Shown here: positions 7,785-15,741 of the stretch, piece after piece
Position numbering within the stretch: position 1 is the stretch's first letter
Layout: every line of letters begins with the position of its first letter
Assembly (NCBI GenBank): GCA_015065425.1
Contig: SVQH01000024.1
Span: forward strand, 1 to 48,334
Source of the DNA: Oscillospiraceae bacterium
Lineage (GTDB): Bacteria > Bacillota > Clostridia > Oscillospirales > Acutalibacteraceae
Direction: 5' to 3'
Length of the DNA stretch: 48,334 nt
Notes under the pieces: generated by a model
Databases searched by the model: none
Seen by the model: the letters and a program-made list of their open reading frames with translations, nothing else
Told to the model about the DNA's origin: nothing
Position numbers and translations under genes: made by a program

Positions 7785-7945
7785 ACCTGACATGAAGAAG
7801 TAAAGCTTCTGAAGATAAGGTGTACGGAATATGATATCAAGTATATTGCCGCACCTTATCGGAGTGCGGCAATTTTTCTGTTTTTTATACTAAAAATACT
7901 ACAATTTAACGGTCAGACGACCCATATAAACCAAGGAGGCTCAGT
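7785..7945 (+). promoter_or_regulatory. Structured leader with mutually exclusive hairpins (candidate riboswitch or attenuator)
   Basis: The leader contains a small hairpin (AGAAG/CTTCT, about 7797-7810). It then has GATAAGGTG (7814-7822), which pairs perfectly with CACCTTATC (7852-7860). That second strand overlaps the 5' arm and loop of the terminator at 7845-7873, so the two structures cannot coexist: one is an antiterminator, the other stops transcription before the operon. I do not recognise any known riboswitch class in it. It lacks T-box, TPP, cobalamin and SAM-I signatures. The pairing is seen in the sequence; control by a ligand or protein is inference. Confidence 0.6.
7845..7878 (+). 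terminator. Conditional intrinsic terminator in the hyd leader
   Basis: ATTGCCGCAC (7845-7854) pairs perfectly with GTGCGGCAAT (7864-7873), 9-base loop, followed by a run of Ts (7873-7877). It is 68 bases upstream of the first gene's start. Confidence 0.85.
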
Positions 7946-8203
7946 ATGCAGACAAGAGTTGCAGTAATGAGTATTATAGTTGAAAACAATGATACCGTCG
8001 AAAAGCTCAACGGTATACTTCACGCTTACGGACAGTATATTATCGGAAGAATGGGTATTCCCTACAGACAAAAAAACATAAATATTATAAGCATTGCTCT
8101 TGATGCTCCTCAGAATGTAATTTCAGCTCTTTCCGGGAAAATAGGAAATCTTGACGGAATAAGTGTCAAAACTGCGTACTCGGGTGTGATAAGCGATGAG
8201 TGA
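7946..8203 (+). CDS. TM1266-type iron-only hydrogenase system regulator
   Basis: This 85-residue protein resembles TM1266 of Thermotoga, a small ferredoxin-like (ACT/NikR C-terminal-like) fold protein that is nearly always encoded with the [FeFe]-hydrogenase maturases. The characteristic features are the start MQTRVAVMSIIVENNDTVEKLN, the middle GQYIIGRMGIPY, and the end SVKTAYSGVISDE. It begins after AAGGAGGCTCAGT. Its 3' end overlaps hydE by eight bases, so translation is coupled. It has no DNA-binding domain; the regulatory label comes from the family name and structure, and its biochemical role is not established. Confidence 0.85.
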   Translation: MQTRVAVMSIIVENNDTVEKLNGILHAYGQYIIGRMGIPYRQKNINIISIALDAPQNVISALSGKIGNLDGISVKTAYSGVISDE

Positions 8204-9239
8204 AGTGATAAAAAAACTTATCAGAGAAAGAAAACTGAGCGAGGATGAATATGAGCTTCTTATAAAAGAATATTCTCCCGAAAATGCAGATTTACTTGCA
8301 CAGGAAGCAGTAAAAATAAGAAAAAGTATATACGGCAACAAGGTATATATAAGAGGTCTGATTGAAATAGGCAATGTCTGCAAAAATGACTGTCTTTACT
8401 GCGGCATAAGAAAAAGCAACAAAAACTGCGACAGATATACTCTCAGTGAAGAAGATATTCTCTCCTGCTGTAAAAACGGATATACTCTCGGCTTCCGTAC
8501 CTTTGTGCTGCAGGGAGGCGAAGGCGGACATTTTACCGGGGAAAGGCTCTGTTCTCTTGTGAGGAAGATAAAAGAAGCTTATCCCGACTGTGCTCTGACA
8601 CTGTCTTTGGGCGAGAAAACAAGAGAAGAATATGAAGCTCTTTACAAAGCAGGTGCAGACCGTTATCTTCTGCGGCATGAAACGGCTGACAGTGAGCATT
8701 ATTCCCGTCTGCATCCCCCGTCTCTTACACTTGAAAACAGAATGAGATGTCTTTATGACCTGAAGGATATCGGATTTCAGACAGGCTGCGGCTTTATGGT
8801 AGGTTCACCCTTTCAGACAGAAAGCACCCTTGCAAAAGACCTTAAGTTTACAGAAATTTTTCAACCCGAGATGTGCGGAATAGGTCCCTTTATTCCCCAT
8901 AAGGACACACCCTTCAGGGATTTTCCCGCAGGAAATGTCAACATGACCTGCTATCTTCTTTCGGTAATAAGAATTATCTGTCCGCAGGTGCTTTTACCTG
9001 CAACAACGGCTCTGGGTACACTCAGTGAAAACGGCAGGGAAAAAGGAATACTCTCGGGGGCAAATGTTATTATGCCGAATCTCTCTCCTGAGGATGCGAG
9101 AGAAAAATATATGCTTTACAACAACAAACTCAGTTCAGGTGCAGAATCTGCGGAAAAACTCCACGAACTGAAAAAAAGAATACAGAACATCGGCTACGAA
9201 ATAGTATGTGCACGCGGCGATGCGGAAAGGAAAAGATAA
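8196..9239 (+). CDS. hydE: [FeFe]-hydrogenase H-cluster maturase HydE (radical SAM)
   Basis: This 347-residue radical SAM enzyme takes part in building the [2Fe] subcluster of the H-cluster, acting on an organometallic precursor supplied by HydG. The cluster motif CKNDCLYCG (C-x3-C-x2-C) sits near residue 64, in a typical IGNVCKNDCLYCGIRKSN context. Further HydE-like stretches include GFRTFVLQGGEGG, LRHETADSEHYSRLHP and FIPHKDTPF. The length is normal. It overlaps the upstream regulator by eight bases and is followed almost at once by hydG. The products of hydE, hydG and hydF together mature the catalytic hydrogenase subunit, which is not encoded in this window. Confidence 0.95.
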   Translation: MSEVIKKLIRERKLSEDEYELLIKEYSPENADLLAQEAVKIRKSIYGNKVYIRGLIEIGNVCKNDCLYCGIRKSNKNCDRYTLSEEDILSCCKNGYTLGFRTFVLQGGEGGHFTGERLCSLVRKIKEAYPDCALTLSLGEKTREEYEALYKAGADRYLLRHETADSEHYSRLHPPSLTLENRMRCLYDLKDIGFQTGCGFMVGSPFQTESTLAKDLKFTEIFQPEMCGIGPFIPHKDTPFRDFPAGNVNMTCYLLSVIRIICPQVLLPATTALGTLSENGREKGILSGANVIMPNLSPEDAREKYMLYNNKLSSGAESAEKLHELKKRIQNIGYEIVCARGDAERKR

Positions 9240-9241
9240 AA

Positions 9242-10690
9242 ATGGCAATATACGACCCGAAATCATTAAAAGCAGAAGAATTTATCAATAACGAAGAGAT
9301 ACTTGCTACTCTCGAATATGCAGAGCAGAACAAAAACAACGAAGAACTGATAGATGCAATTCTTGAAAAAGCCCGTCCGAAAAAAAACGGGAATTCAACA
9401 GTTTGTGCAGGTCTTACCCACCGTGAGGCCTCCGTTCTTCTTGCCTGCGAAATTCCTGAGAAAATTGAAAAAATCTATGAGATAGCAGAGGAAATAAAAC
9501 TTGCCTTCTACGGAAACAGAATAGTTATATTCGCTCCCCTTTATCTTTCAAACTATTGTGTAAACGGCTGTGTATACTGCCCGTATCATCTTAAAAACAA
9601 GCATATTGCAAGAAAGAAGCTGACACAGGAGGAGGTAAAAGCCGAGGTCATTGCCCTTCAGGATATGGGTCACAAGCGTCTTGCCATAGAAGCAGGCGAA
9701 GACCCCGTAAATAATCCCATTGAATATATCATTGAGTGCATAAACACAATATACAGCGTTCATCATAAAAACGGCGACATCAGAAGAGTAAACGTCAACA
9801 TTGCCGCCACCACCGTTGAAAACTACAGGAAGCTCAAGGAAGCCGGTATCGGTACTTACATCCTCTTCCAGGAGACGTATCACAAGGACAGCTATCTTAA
9901 GCTTCATCCCACAGGTCCCAAGCACGATTATAACTATCACACCGAAGCCATGGACAGAGCAATGGAAGGCGGTATAGATGACGTAGGGCTCGGAGTTCTC
10001 TTCGGACTTGAGCTTTACAAATATGAATTTGCAGGACTTCTCATGCACGCAGAGCACCTTGAAGCCGTTCACGGTGTAGGTCCTCACACCATAAGCGTTC
10101 CGAGAATCAAAAAAGCTGATGACATTGACCCCACCGCTTTTGACAACTCAATTTCCGATGAGATGTTTGCAAAAATAACTGCCTGCATCCGTCTTGCAGT
10201 TCCATATACCGGAATTATAATCTCAACAAGAGAAACAGAAGCTACAAGAACAAAGCTTTTAAGACTTGGTGTTTCTCAGGTAAGCGGCGGTTCAAGAACT
10301 TCCGTGGGCGGTTATACTCAGGATGAGCGTCCCCATGACACAGAGCAGTTTGATGTATCAGACCAAAGAACTCTTGACGAGGTCGTAGCATGGCTTATGG
10401 AAAACGGACACATTCCCTCCTTCTGCACAGCCTGCTACAGAGAGGGCAGAACGGGTGACCGTTTCATGGCTCTTTGTAAGAACGGACAGATAATAAACTG
10501 CTGCCATCCCAATGCACTTATGACACTTACGGAATATCTTACGGACTATGCAAGTGACAGAACAAAAGAGATAGGCTTTAAGATGATAGAAAAAGAAATT
10601 GAAAAAGTCACAAGCGAAAAGGTAAAAGCCATAGCAAAGAAAAATATTGAAGATATAAAAAATTCCAACCGCAGAGACTTCAGATTCTGA
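9242..10690 (+). CDS. hydG: [FeFe]-hydrogenase maturase HydG (tyrosine lyase, radical SAM)
   Basis: This 482-residue enzyme is the radical SAM tyrosine lyase that produces the CO and CN ligands of the H-cluster. It has the SAM cluster motif CVNGCVYC (C-x3-C-x2-C) near residue 105. The C-terminal auxiliary cluster ligands are in FCTACYREGRTGD and the following cysteines (NCCHPNALMTL), which distinguish HydG from the related ThiH. I start at the ATG at 9242 (MAIYDPKSLKAEEFIN), preceded by GGAAAGGAAAAG, rather than at an upstream in-frame codon inside hydE. It lies two bases after the hydE stop and 25 bases before hydF. Confidence 0.96.
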   Translation: MAIYDPKSLKAEEFINNEEILATLEYAEQNKNNEELIDAILEKARPKKNGNSTVCAGLTHREASVLLACEIPEKIEKIYEIAEEIKLAFYGNRIVIFAPLYLSNYCVNGCVYCPYHLKNKHIARKKLTQEEVKAEVIALQDMGHKRLAIEAGEDPVNNPIEYIIECINTIYSVHHKNGDIRRVNVNIAATTVENYRKLKEAGIGTYILFQETYHKDSYLKLHPTGPKHDYNYHTEAMDRAMEGGIDDVGLGVLFGLELYKYEFAGLLMHAEHLEAVHGVGPHTISVPRIKKADDIDPTAFDNSISDEMFAKITACIRLAVPYTGIIISTRETEATRTKLLRLGVSQVSGGSRTSVGGYTQDERPHDTEQFDVSDQRTLDEVVAWLMENGHIPSFCTACYREGRTGDRFMALCKNGQIINCCHPNALMTLTEYLTDYASDRTKEIGFKMIEKEIEKVTSEKVKAIAKKNIEDIKNSNRRDFRF

Positions 10691-10715
10691 TAAAGATAAG
10701 AAACGTGGTGATAAT

Positions 10716-11909
10716 ATGAGCCTTAATCTTACCCCCTCCTCAGAGAGGGTGCATATAGCATTTTTCGGTCTGAGAAATGCGGGAAAATCAAGTCTTGTCA
10801 ATGCCGTCACGGGGCAAGCCCTGTCCGTCGTCTCCGATGTTCCGGGAACCACCACCGACCCCGTAAAAAAAGCCATGGAGCTTTTACCCGTAGGACCCGT
10901 TGTAATTATTGATACTCCAGGCTTTGACGATGAAGGAAGTCTCGGTGAGCTTAGAGTTCAGAAGACAAAGGAAATACTCGGAAAAACGGACATAGCCGTG
11001 TTTGTCAAGGATATAGCAAAAAAAATGACAAATGCCGAGAATGAACTTATCTCCGTTTTCAAAGAAAAAAATATCCCGTATATAATCGCCTTCAACAAAT
11101 GCGATACAGTGACGGAAGCTGAAACTAAAAATGAAAACGAGATAGCCGTCAGTGCGAAAACAGGACACAATATATATGAACTGAAGGAGCTTATAGCAAA
11201 AACCGTAAAAACAGAGACTTCAAAAAAAGCCTTGGTAAGCGACCTTATAAATGAGAAAGCCACGGTTCTTCTCGTTATCCCCATTGATAAAGCCGCTCCC
11301 AAAGGCAGACTCATCCTTCCTCAGCAGATGGTAATAAGAGACATTCTTGATTCAGGTGCAATACCTGTACTTTGCAGAGACAGCGAGCTTTCCGACACCC
11401 TCGGAAAACTAAATGCTCCCCCGTCACTGGTTATAACCGATTCTCAGGTGTTCGGAAAAGTTTCAAAAATACTTCCCGAAGACATTCCTCTTACTTCATT
11501 TTCAATACTCATGGCACGGTACAAGGGAGAGCTTCAGACGCTTATAAACGGTGCAAAGGTACTGCTGTCTCTTAAAGACGGTGACAGGGTACTTATAAGT
11601 GAAGGCTGTACCCATCACAGGCAGTGCGGAGATATCGGAAGCGTAAAAATACCTGCATGGATAGAAGAATTTACAAATGTAAAACCCGAATATTCCTTTA
11701 CAAGCGGCGGAGAATTCCCCGAAAATGTGAAGGATTTCTCTCTTGTGATACACTGTGGAGGCTGTATGCTCAATGAAAAGGAAATGCATACAAGAATTGA
11801 AAAATGCATTTCAGAGAATGTCCCCATAGTCAATTACGGCATTCTCATAGCACACACCCACGGTATCCTCAGAAGAAGCACCGAAGTTTTCAAAGATATA
11901 TCCCTTTAA
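10716..11909 (+). CDS. hydF: [FeFe]-hydrogenase maturation GTPase HydF
   Basis: This 397-residue scaffold GTPase receives the [2Fe] precursor and transfers it to apo-HydA. The N-terminal GTPase domain has the P-loop GLRNAGKS (18-25), switch II DTPGFDD near residue 67, and NKCD near residue 128. A dimerisation domain follows. The C-terminal iron-sulfur domain shows the HydF ligand pattern CxH...HCxxC (CTHHRQC and HCGGC). The length matches the family. It closes the operon, and a modest terminator follows at 11917. It starts after a weak ribosome site (ACGTGGTGATAAT). Confidence 0.95.
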   Translation: MSLNLTPSSERVHIAFFGLRNAGKSSLVNAVTGQALSVVSDVPGTTTDPVKKAMELLPVGPVVIIDTPGFDDEGSLGELRVQKTKEILGKTDIAVFVKDIAKKMTNAENELISVFKEKNIPYIIAFNKCDTVTEAETKNENEIAVSAKTGHNIYELKELIAKTVKTETSKKALVSDLINEKATVLLVIPIDKAAPKGRLILPQQMVIRDILDSGAIPVLCRDSELSDTLGKLNAPPSLVITDSQVFGKVSKILPEDIPLTSFSILMARYKGELQTLINGAKVLLSLKDGDRVLISEGCTHHRQCGDIGSVKIPAWIEEFTNVKPEYSFTSGGEFPENVKDFSLVIHCGGCMLNEKEMHTRIEKCISENVPIVNYGILIAHTHGILRRSTEVFKDISL

Positions 11910-11916
11910 TAAATGT

Positions 11917-11955
11917 CCCTCCGAAGTTTCTGATGAAATGACGGAGGGGTTATTT
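11917..11955 (+). terminator. Probable terminator of the hyd operon
   Basis: CCCTCCG (11917-11923) pairs with CGGAGGG (11942-11948), with an inner TTTC/GAAA step, followed by GTTATTT. The T-tract is short, so strength is moderate. Confidence 0.6.
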
Positions 11956-12005
11956 ATCATTACTTAAAATTATATACATTTTTCGGTAATTTCAACAAAC
12001 ATCTA

Positions 12006-12034
12006 TTGAAATACATATAAAAGAGTGCTAAAAT
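12006..12034 (+). promoter_or_regulatory. Promoter of azlCD
   Basis: TTGAAA (12006-12011), 17 bases, TAAAAT (12029-12034), 37 bases before the GTG start. Confidence 0.55.
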
Positions 12035-12071
12035 CCATTTGTTAAATCTGTAATCAAGAAGGTAAATTCCC

Positions 12072-12821
12072 GTGTCTTCCCCAACTGTTTATACATTAAA
12101 AGAAAACAAAAGCGAATTTATTCAAGGATTAAAAGACGGCTTTCCCATTGGTCTCGGGTATTTTGCAGTGGCTTTTTCTTTGGGCGTAGTCGCAAAGGAT
12201 GCAGGGCTCTCCCCTTTTCAGGGTTTTCTTGCAAGTGTGCTGTGTTCTGCCTCAGCAGGTGAATATGTAGCTTTCACTCTCATTGCGGCAAACGCATCAT
12301 ATCTTGAAGTGGCAATAGCAACCTTTGTGGCAAATGCAAGATATATGCTCATGTCCTGTGCTTTAAGTCAGAAAGCCTCCCCGGAGATGCCCTTCAGACA
12401 CCGTCCGCTGTCAGCTATGTACATAACAGATGAGCTTTTCGGCATATCCGTAGCAAGAAAGGGACACTTCAATCCCTACTATCATTACGGCGGCTCTCTT
12501 ACTGCTGTCCCCTTATGGGCAATAGGTACGGCACTGGGAGTAATTGCAGGAAACATCCTTCCTCTGTCTGTGGTAAGTGCTCTTTCCGTTGCACTCTACG
12601 GAATGTTCATGGCAGTTTTCATCCCTCCTGCAAAAAAAGACAAAATAATTGCCGTTCTTGTGGTGATAAGCTTTGCTCTGAGCTTTGCGGCAAGTCAGCT
12701 CCCCGTTATTTCGGAAATTGCCGAGGGCACAAGAACCATAATACTTACTGTGATAATAGCAGGAGCTGCGGCACTCCTTTTCCCGAGAAAAGATGAGAAG
12801 GAGGCAGAAAACGATGGATAA
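12072..12821 (+). CDS. azlC: AzlC family branched-chain amino acid export permease
   Basis: This 249-residue membrane protein of the AzlC family forms the larger subunit of a two-part branched-chain amino acid exporter. Family features are FIQGLKDGFPIGLGYFAVAFSLGVVAKDAGLSPFQGFLASVL near the N-terminus, a conserved small-residue helix (SASAGEYVAFTLIAANASYLEVAIATFVANARYMLMS) and further helices to the C-terminus. The start is a GTG (12072) after AAGAAGGTAAATTCCC. It overlaps the AzlD gene by eight bases, the usual azlCD arrangement. The substrate is inferred from the family. Confidence 0.92.
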   Translation: MSSPTVYTLKENKSEFIQGLKDGFPIGLGYFAVAFSLGVVAKDAGLSPFQGFLASVLCSASAGEYVAFTLIAANASYLEVAIATFVANARYMLMSCALSQKASPEMPFRHRPLSAMYITDELFGISVARKGHFNPYYHYGGSLTAVPLWAIGTALGVIAGNILPLSVVSALSVALYGMFMAVFIPPAKKDKIIAVLVVISFALSFAASQLPVISEIAEGTRTIILTVIIAGAAALLFPRKDEKEAENDG

Positions 12822-13122
12822 AAACATTTACATTTATATCCTCATAATGGGTGTTGTTTCCTATCTTATCAGAGCTCTTCCCATGACTCTTCTGCGAAAG
12901 CCCATAGAAAACAATTTCATAAAATCGTTTTTATATTATGTTCCATACGTCACTCTTGCTGTTATGACCTTCCCTGCCATAATAAATGCCACCCAGTCAC
13001 CGATATCGGGCGTTCTTGCCCTTATTGTCGGAATAATAACCTCCGCACTCGGCTTCAATCTCATAAAAGTCGCCGTTTCCTGCTGTGCTGTGGTATTTAT
13101 AGCAGAACTTATCATAATTTAA
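12814..13122 (+). CDS. azlD: AzlD family small membrane subunit
   Basis: This 102-residue protein has three or four transmembrane helices. It begins MDKNIYIYILIMGVVSYLIRALPMTLLRKPI, with the AzlD-typical YLIRALP motif, and has FLYYVPYVTLAVMTFPAI in the middle. I take the ATG at 12814 because AAGGAGG lies 9 bases upstream, inside the end of azlC. It works with AzlC as a branched-chain amino acid exporter. Confidence 0.88.
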   Translation: MDKNIYIYILIMGVVSYLIRALPMTLLRKPIENNFIKSFLYYVPYVTLAVMTFPAIINATQSPISGVLALIVGIITSALGFNLIKVAVSCCAVVFIAELIII

Positions 13123-13153
13123 CAGAAAATATATGGATTTTCATTTTTTGCTG

Positions 13154-13162
13154 TGTTATACT
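13154..13162 (+). promoter_or_regulatory. Extended -10 promoter of the DUF3737 gene
   Basis: TGTTATACT at 13154-13162 is an extended -10 (TGnTATACT), 31 bases before the start codon; the -35 region (TGGATT) is poor. Confidence 0.4.
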
Positions 13163-13193
13163 GATACAAATTTTACGGAAAGAGAAAGAAAGA

Positions 13194-14027
13194 ATGAATA
13201 TTATAGAAAATAAGACATTTGATGAAGAAAGGGCATTGTACGGCAGCAACGGTGTGAAGGCTGTGAATTGCCGTTTTGACGGGCCTGCCGATGGGGAAAG
13301 TGCATTCAAGGAAGGCAGTAATATTACAACGGAAAACTGCTTTTTCAACCTGCGTTATCCCTTCTGGCACATCCATACATTACTTATGACAGACTGCGAA
13401 ATGACATCTCTTTGCAGAGCCGCATTGTGGTACAGCGACAACATAAGCATTAATAATTCAAAGCTTCACGGAATAAAGGCACTCAGAGAATGTGAAAATA
13501 TTAATATGAACGGCTGCAGTATAATTTCTCCCGAGTTCGGCTGGTTTTCAAAGAACATAAGCATGAAAAGCACATCGGCAGAGGGCGAATATTTCATGCT
13601 GAAAGCAGAAAATCTCGATTTTACCGATGTTACGCTTAAGGGAAAATATTCCTTCCAGTACATAAAAAACTGCACCTTCACAAACTGTAATTTTGATACA
13701 AAGGATGCCTTCTGGCATGCTGAAAACATAACTGTAAGAGACAGTGTGATAAACGGAGAATATCTTGCATGGTACAGCAAAAACATCACCTTCATAGACT
13801 GCCGTATATCAGGCACTCAGCCTTTGTGCTATTGTGAAGGACTTAAAATGATAAACTGCACCATGGAAAATGCCGACCTTTCCTTTGAAAAATCAGAAGT
13901 CGAGGCTGAGCTTACCTCCCCAGTTATAAGCATAAAAAATCCCGCAAAGGGCTTTATAAAAGTCCCCTCTTACAATGAACTGATTCTTACGGAATGTTCC
14001 GAATGTGAAATAATAACAGAAAACTGA
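13194..14027 (+). CDS. DUF3737 family beta-helix-like protein
   Basis: This 277-residue protein matches the DUF3737 family, common in gut Firmicutes and of unknown function. It is made of short beta-helix-type repeats of the kind AxNIxxxNCxF or NCTFTNCNF, seen repeatedly as KNCTFTNCNFDTKDAFWHAENITVRDS and NITFIDCRISGTQPLCYCEGLKMINCTM. These stack into a right-handed parallel helix related to pentapeptide or pectate-lyase folds. There is no signal peptide, so it is probably cytoplasmic. It starts after GGAAAGAGAAAGAAAGA and has its own extended -10 promoter. It ends at a bidirectional terminator shared with the convergent PHP gene. Confidence 0.82.
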   Translation: MNIIENKTFDEERALYGSNGVKAVNCRFDGPADGESAFKEGSNITTENCFFNLRYPFWHIHTLLMTDCEMTSLCRAALWYSDNISINNSKLHGIKALRECENINMNGCSIISPEFGWFSKNISMKSTSAEGEYFMLKAENLDFTDVTLKGKYSFQYIKNCTFTNCNFDTKDAFWHAENITVRDSVINGEYLAWYSKNITFIDCRISGTQPLCYCEGLKMINCTMENADLSFEKSEVEAELTSPVISIKNPAKGFIKVPSYNELILTECSECEIITEN

Positions 14028-14034
14028 ATAAGTC

Positions 14035-14069
14035 AAAAAACGGTCTGAATTTTCATCAGACCGTTTTTT
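14035..14069. terminator. Bidirectional terminator overlapping the 3' end of the PHP gene
   Basis: AAAAAACGGTCTGA (14035-14048) is the exact reverse complement of TCAGACCGTTTTTT (14056-14069), 7-base loop. It serves the DUF3737 gene on the plus strand. Its right arm contains the stop codon and last codons of the convergent PHP gene. Confidence 0.85.
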
Positions 14070-14898
14070 GATGTCTTTTTAATCTTAAATAAAATTCCTC
14101 CGGCACAAACAGGTCACCTTTGCCTGTTATAAGAGTTATGTCAGGCTTATTGGCTCCGTGAAAATCACTTCCGCCGCTTTCGAGAAGTCCGTATTTTTTC
14201 GCCGTTGCCGATGCTGTTTCCGACATTTCCCGTGAATAAAGAGAATATCTCGTCTCCATCCCCAGAAGTCCCGCTTTTTTTGCTTCGGGCAGAAATTTTT
14301 CAAGAACTTCACTGTCTGCACTTATAAGAGGGTGAGCGAGAACGGGAACGGCATTGATGCTTTTTACGAAATCTATAATTTCAAAAGAGCTTTTTCTCTT
14401 TGGCGGAACATAATATCCCGTTTTTTTGTTAAGCACACCTCTGAAAGCCTCGTCAACGGAATCAACATATCCCTTTTTCTTCATTTCGGCTGCTATGACC
14501 GCTCTGTTGAAGCTGCCCGTGACGGCGTTTTGTTTCAGCTTTTCAAAAGAGATGTCATATCCCGCCTTGTTGAGTTTTTCTATAAGTTCAACATTTGATT
14601 CTTCCTTGCGTTTTTTGTAATCAAGAGATATTTCCTCCACAAGAGAATAATATTTACTCTCCACAAATAATGCAAGAATATGAAACTCCGCATTTTCAAA
14701 ATCGGATGAAAACTCCACGCCCGCCACGGCTTCCACCCCTTTTGCGTGTGCCGCCGCAACAAACCGCGGAAGTCCTGCAGCCGTATTATGGTCCGTAAGT
14801 GCAGGAACAAGTTCGTTTTCTTTTGCAAAACCTATAATGTCTTCAGGTGTCCATGTTCCGTCGGAAAAAACGGAATGACAATGAAGGTCATACTTCAT
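14056..14898 (-). CDS. PHP domain phosphoesterase
   Basis: This 280-residue protein has a polymerase-and-histidinol-phosphatase (PHP) fold. It shows the metal ligands in order: HCHSVFSDG at residues 6-14, ALTDHN near residue 34-39, GVEFS near 61, AHPL near 190 and GSDFHG near 244. Family members (YciV/TrpH-like) hydrolyse 3',5'-nucleoside bisphosphates such as pAp or degrade short RNA 5' ends, but other substrates are possible. It is the second gene after the ThuA-like gene (three bases apart), so the two are co-transcribed. Its stop codon is inside the shared terminator. Confidence 0.88.
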   Translation of the reverse strand: MKYDLHCHSVFSDGTWTPEDIIGFAKENELVPALTDHNTAAGLPRFVAAAHAKGVEAVAGVEFSSDFENAEFHILALFVESKYYSLVEEISLDYKKRKEESNVELIEKLNKAGYDISFEKLKQNAVTGSFNRAVIAAEMKKKGYVDSVDEAFRGVLNKKTGYYVPPKRKSSFEIIDFVKSINAVPVLAHPLISADSEVLEKFLPEAKKAGLLGMETRYSLYSREMSETASATAKKYGLLESGGSDFHGANKPDITLITGKGDLFVPEEFYLRLKRHQKTV

Positions 14899-14901
14899 TG
14901 C

Positions 14902-15624
14902 TTATTCTCCTACCTTGGGAAGATTGGGACAGTCCATACAGTTTTCAATTCTTGTAACAGGCTTTGCCCAGCGTACTGCATTTGTGATTATCTTCTGAAC
15001 TGCAGGATTTTTATATGTGGGATAAGTCTCATGTCCCGGCTGGAAATAGAAGACCTTTCCTCTCTCTCTGACATAAGTAAGTCCTGAACGGAAAACCTCT
15101 CCCGCATCATACCAACCGATAAATACGGTCTCATCGGGTGCAGGCACACCAAAGGGTTCACCGTAAGTCTCTTCACCTTCAAGCTCAAAATATCTGTCAA
15201 TTCCCTGTGCTATCGGATGCCCCGGAGCTGAGACCCATATTCTTTCCATGTCATCGGACTCTCTCCATGTAAGTGAACAGGATGTTCCCATAAGACGCAT
15301 AAAGGGCTTTGATTTATGAGCAGAATGAAGGAATACTGCTCCCATGCCGTTGAGCACCTCCTCCTGAACCAGCTGAGCCACTTCATCGGGAACCTTATGA
15401 TGTCCGCAGTGTCCCCACCAGATTATAACATCGGTATTTTTCAATATTTCTCTTGTGATACCGCAGTTTTCATCATCAAGTGTGGCAGTTGTAACCTCAA
15501 TATCCTCCTCTTTGTCGAGGAATTCCGCAATGCAGCCGTGAATACCCTCCGGGTATATCTCACTTGCTTTGCAGGATGGGTCTTTTTCGTGCATAAATTC
15601 ATTCCATACAAGTACTCTTATCAT
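14902..15624 (-). CDS. ThuA-like (class I glutamine amidotransferase-like) protein
   Basis: This 240-residue protein of the trehalose-utilisation ThuA family has a class I glutamine amidotransferase-like fold without a convincing catalytic cysteine. Typical elements are IRVLVWNEFMHEK at the N-terminus, DVIIWWGHCGHHKVPDEVA near residue 86, and AVFLHSAHKSKPF and FYFQPGHETYPTY in the second half. The C-terminus has two cysteines (NCMDCPNLP). The family is linked to metabolism of trehalose and other disaccharides via keto intermediates, but biochemical data are sparse. It is divergent from an AraC regulator whose cupin sensor probably binds a related sugar. Confidence 0.85.
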   Translation of the reverse strand: MIRVLVWNEFMHEKDPSCKASEIYPEGIHGCIAEFLDKEEDIEVTTATLDDENCGITREILKNTDVIIWWGHCGHHKVPDEVAQLVQEEVLNGMGAVFLHSAHKSKPFMRLMGTSCSLTWRESDDMERIWVSAPGHPIAQGIDRYFELEGEETYGEPFGVPAPDETVFIGWYDAGEVFRSGLTYVRERGKVFYFQPGHETYPTYKNPAVQKIITNAVRWAKPVTRIENCMDCPNLPKVGE

Positions 15625-15741
15625 ACTTTTAGCTCCTTTAACAATAAATTTTTGTTTTCATAAAAAAAGTATAGCATTCCGTAAAAACTTTTGCTATTAT
15701 ATATTTATACAAAAAATTGCAAAAAATTGTGGTGATATTAA

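Noticed and set aside
12515-12796. Plus- and minus-strand open frames of about 93-104 residues over azlC
   Set aside because: Shadow frames of a clear AzlC gene with skewed Cys/Arg/Asn composition.
13194-14027. Secreted pectate lyase for the DUF3737 protein
   Set aside because: No signal peptide and the repeat pattern fits DUF3737, which has no demonstrated lyase activity.
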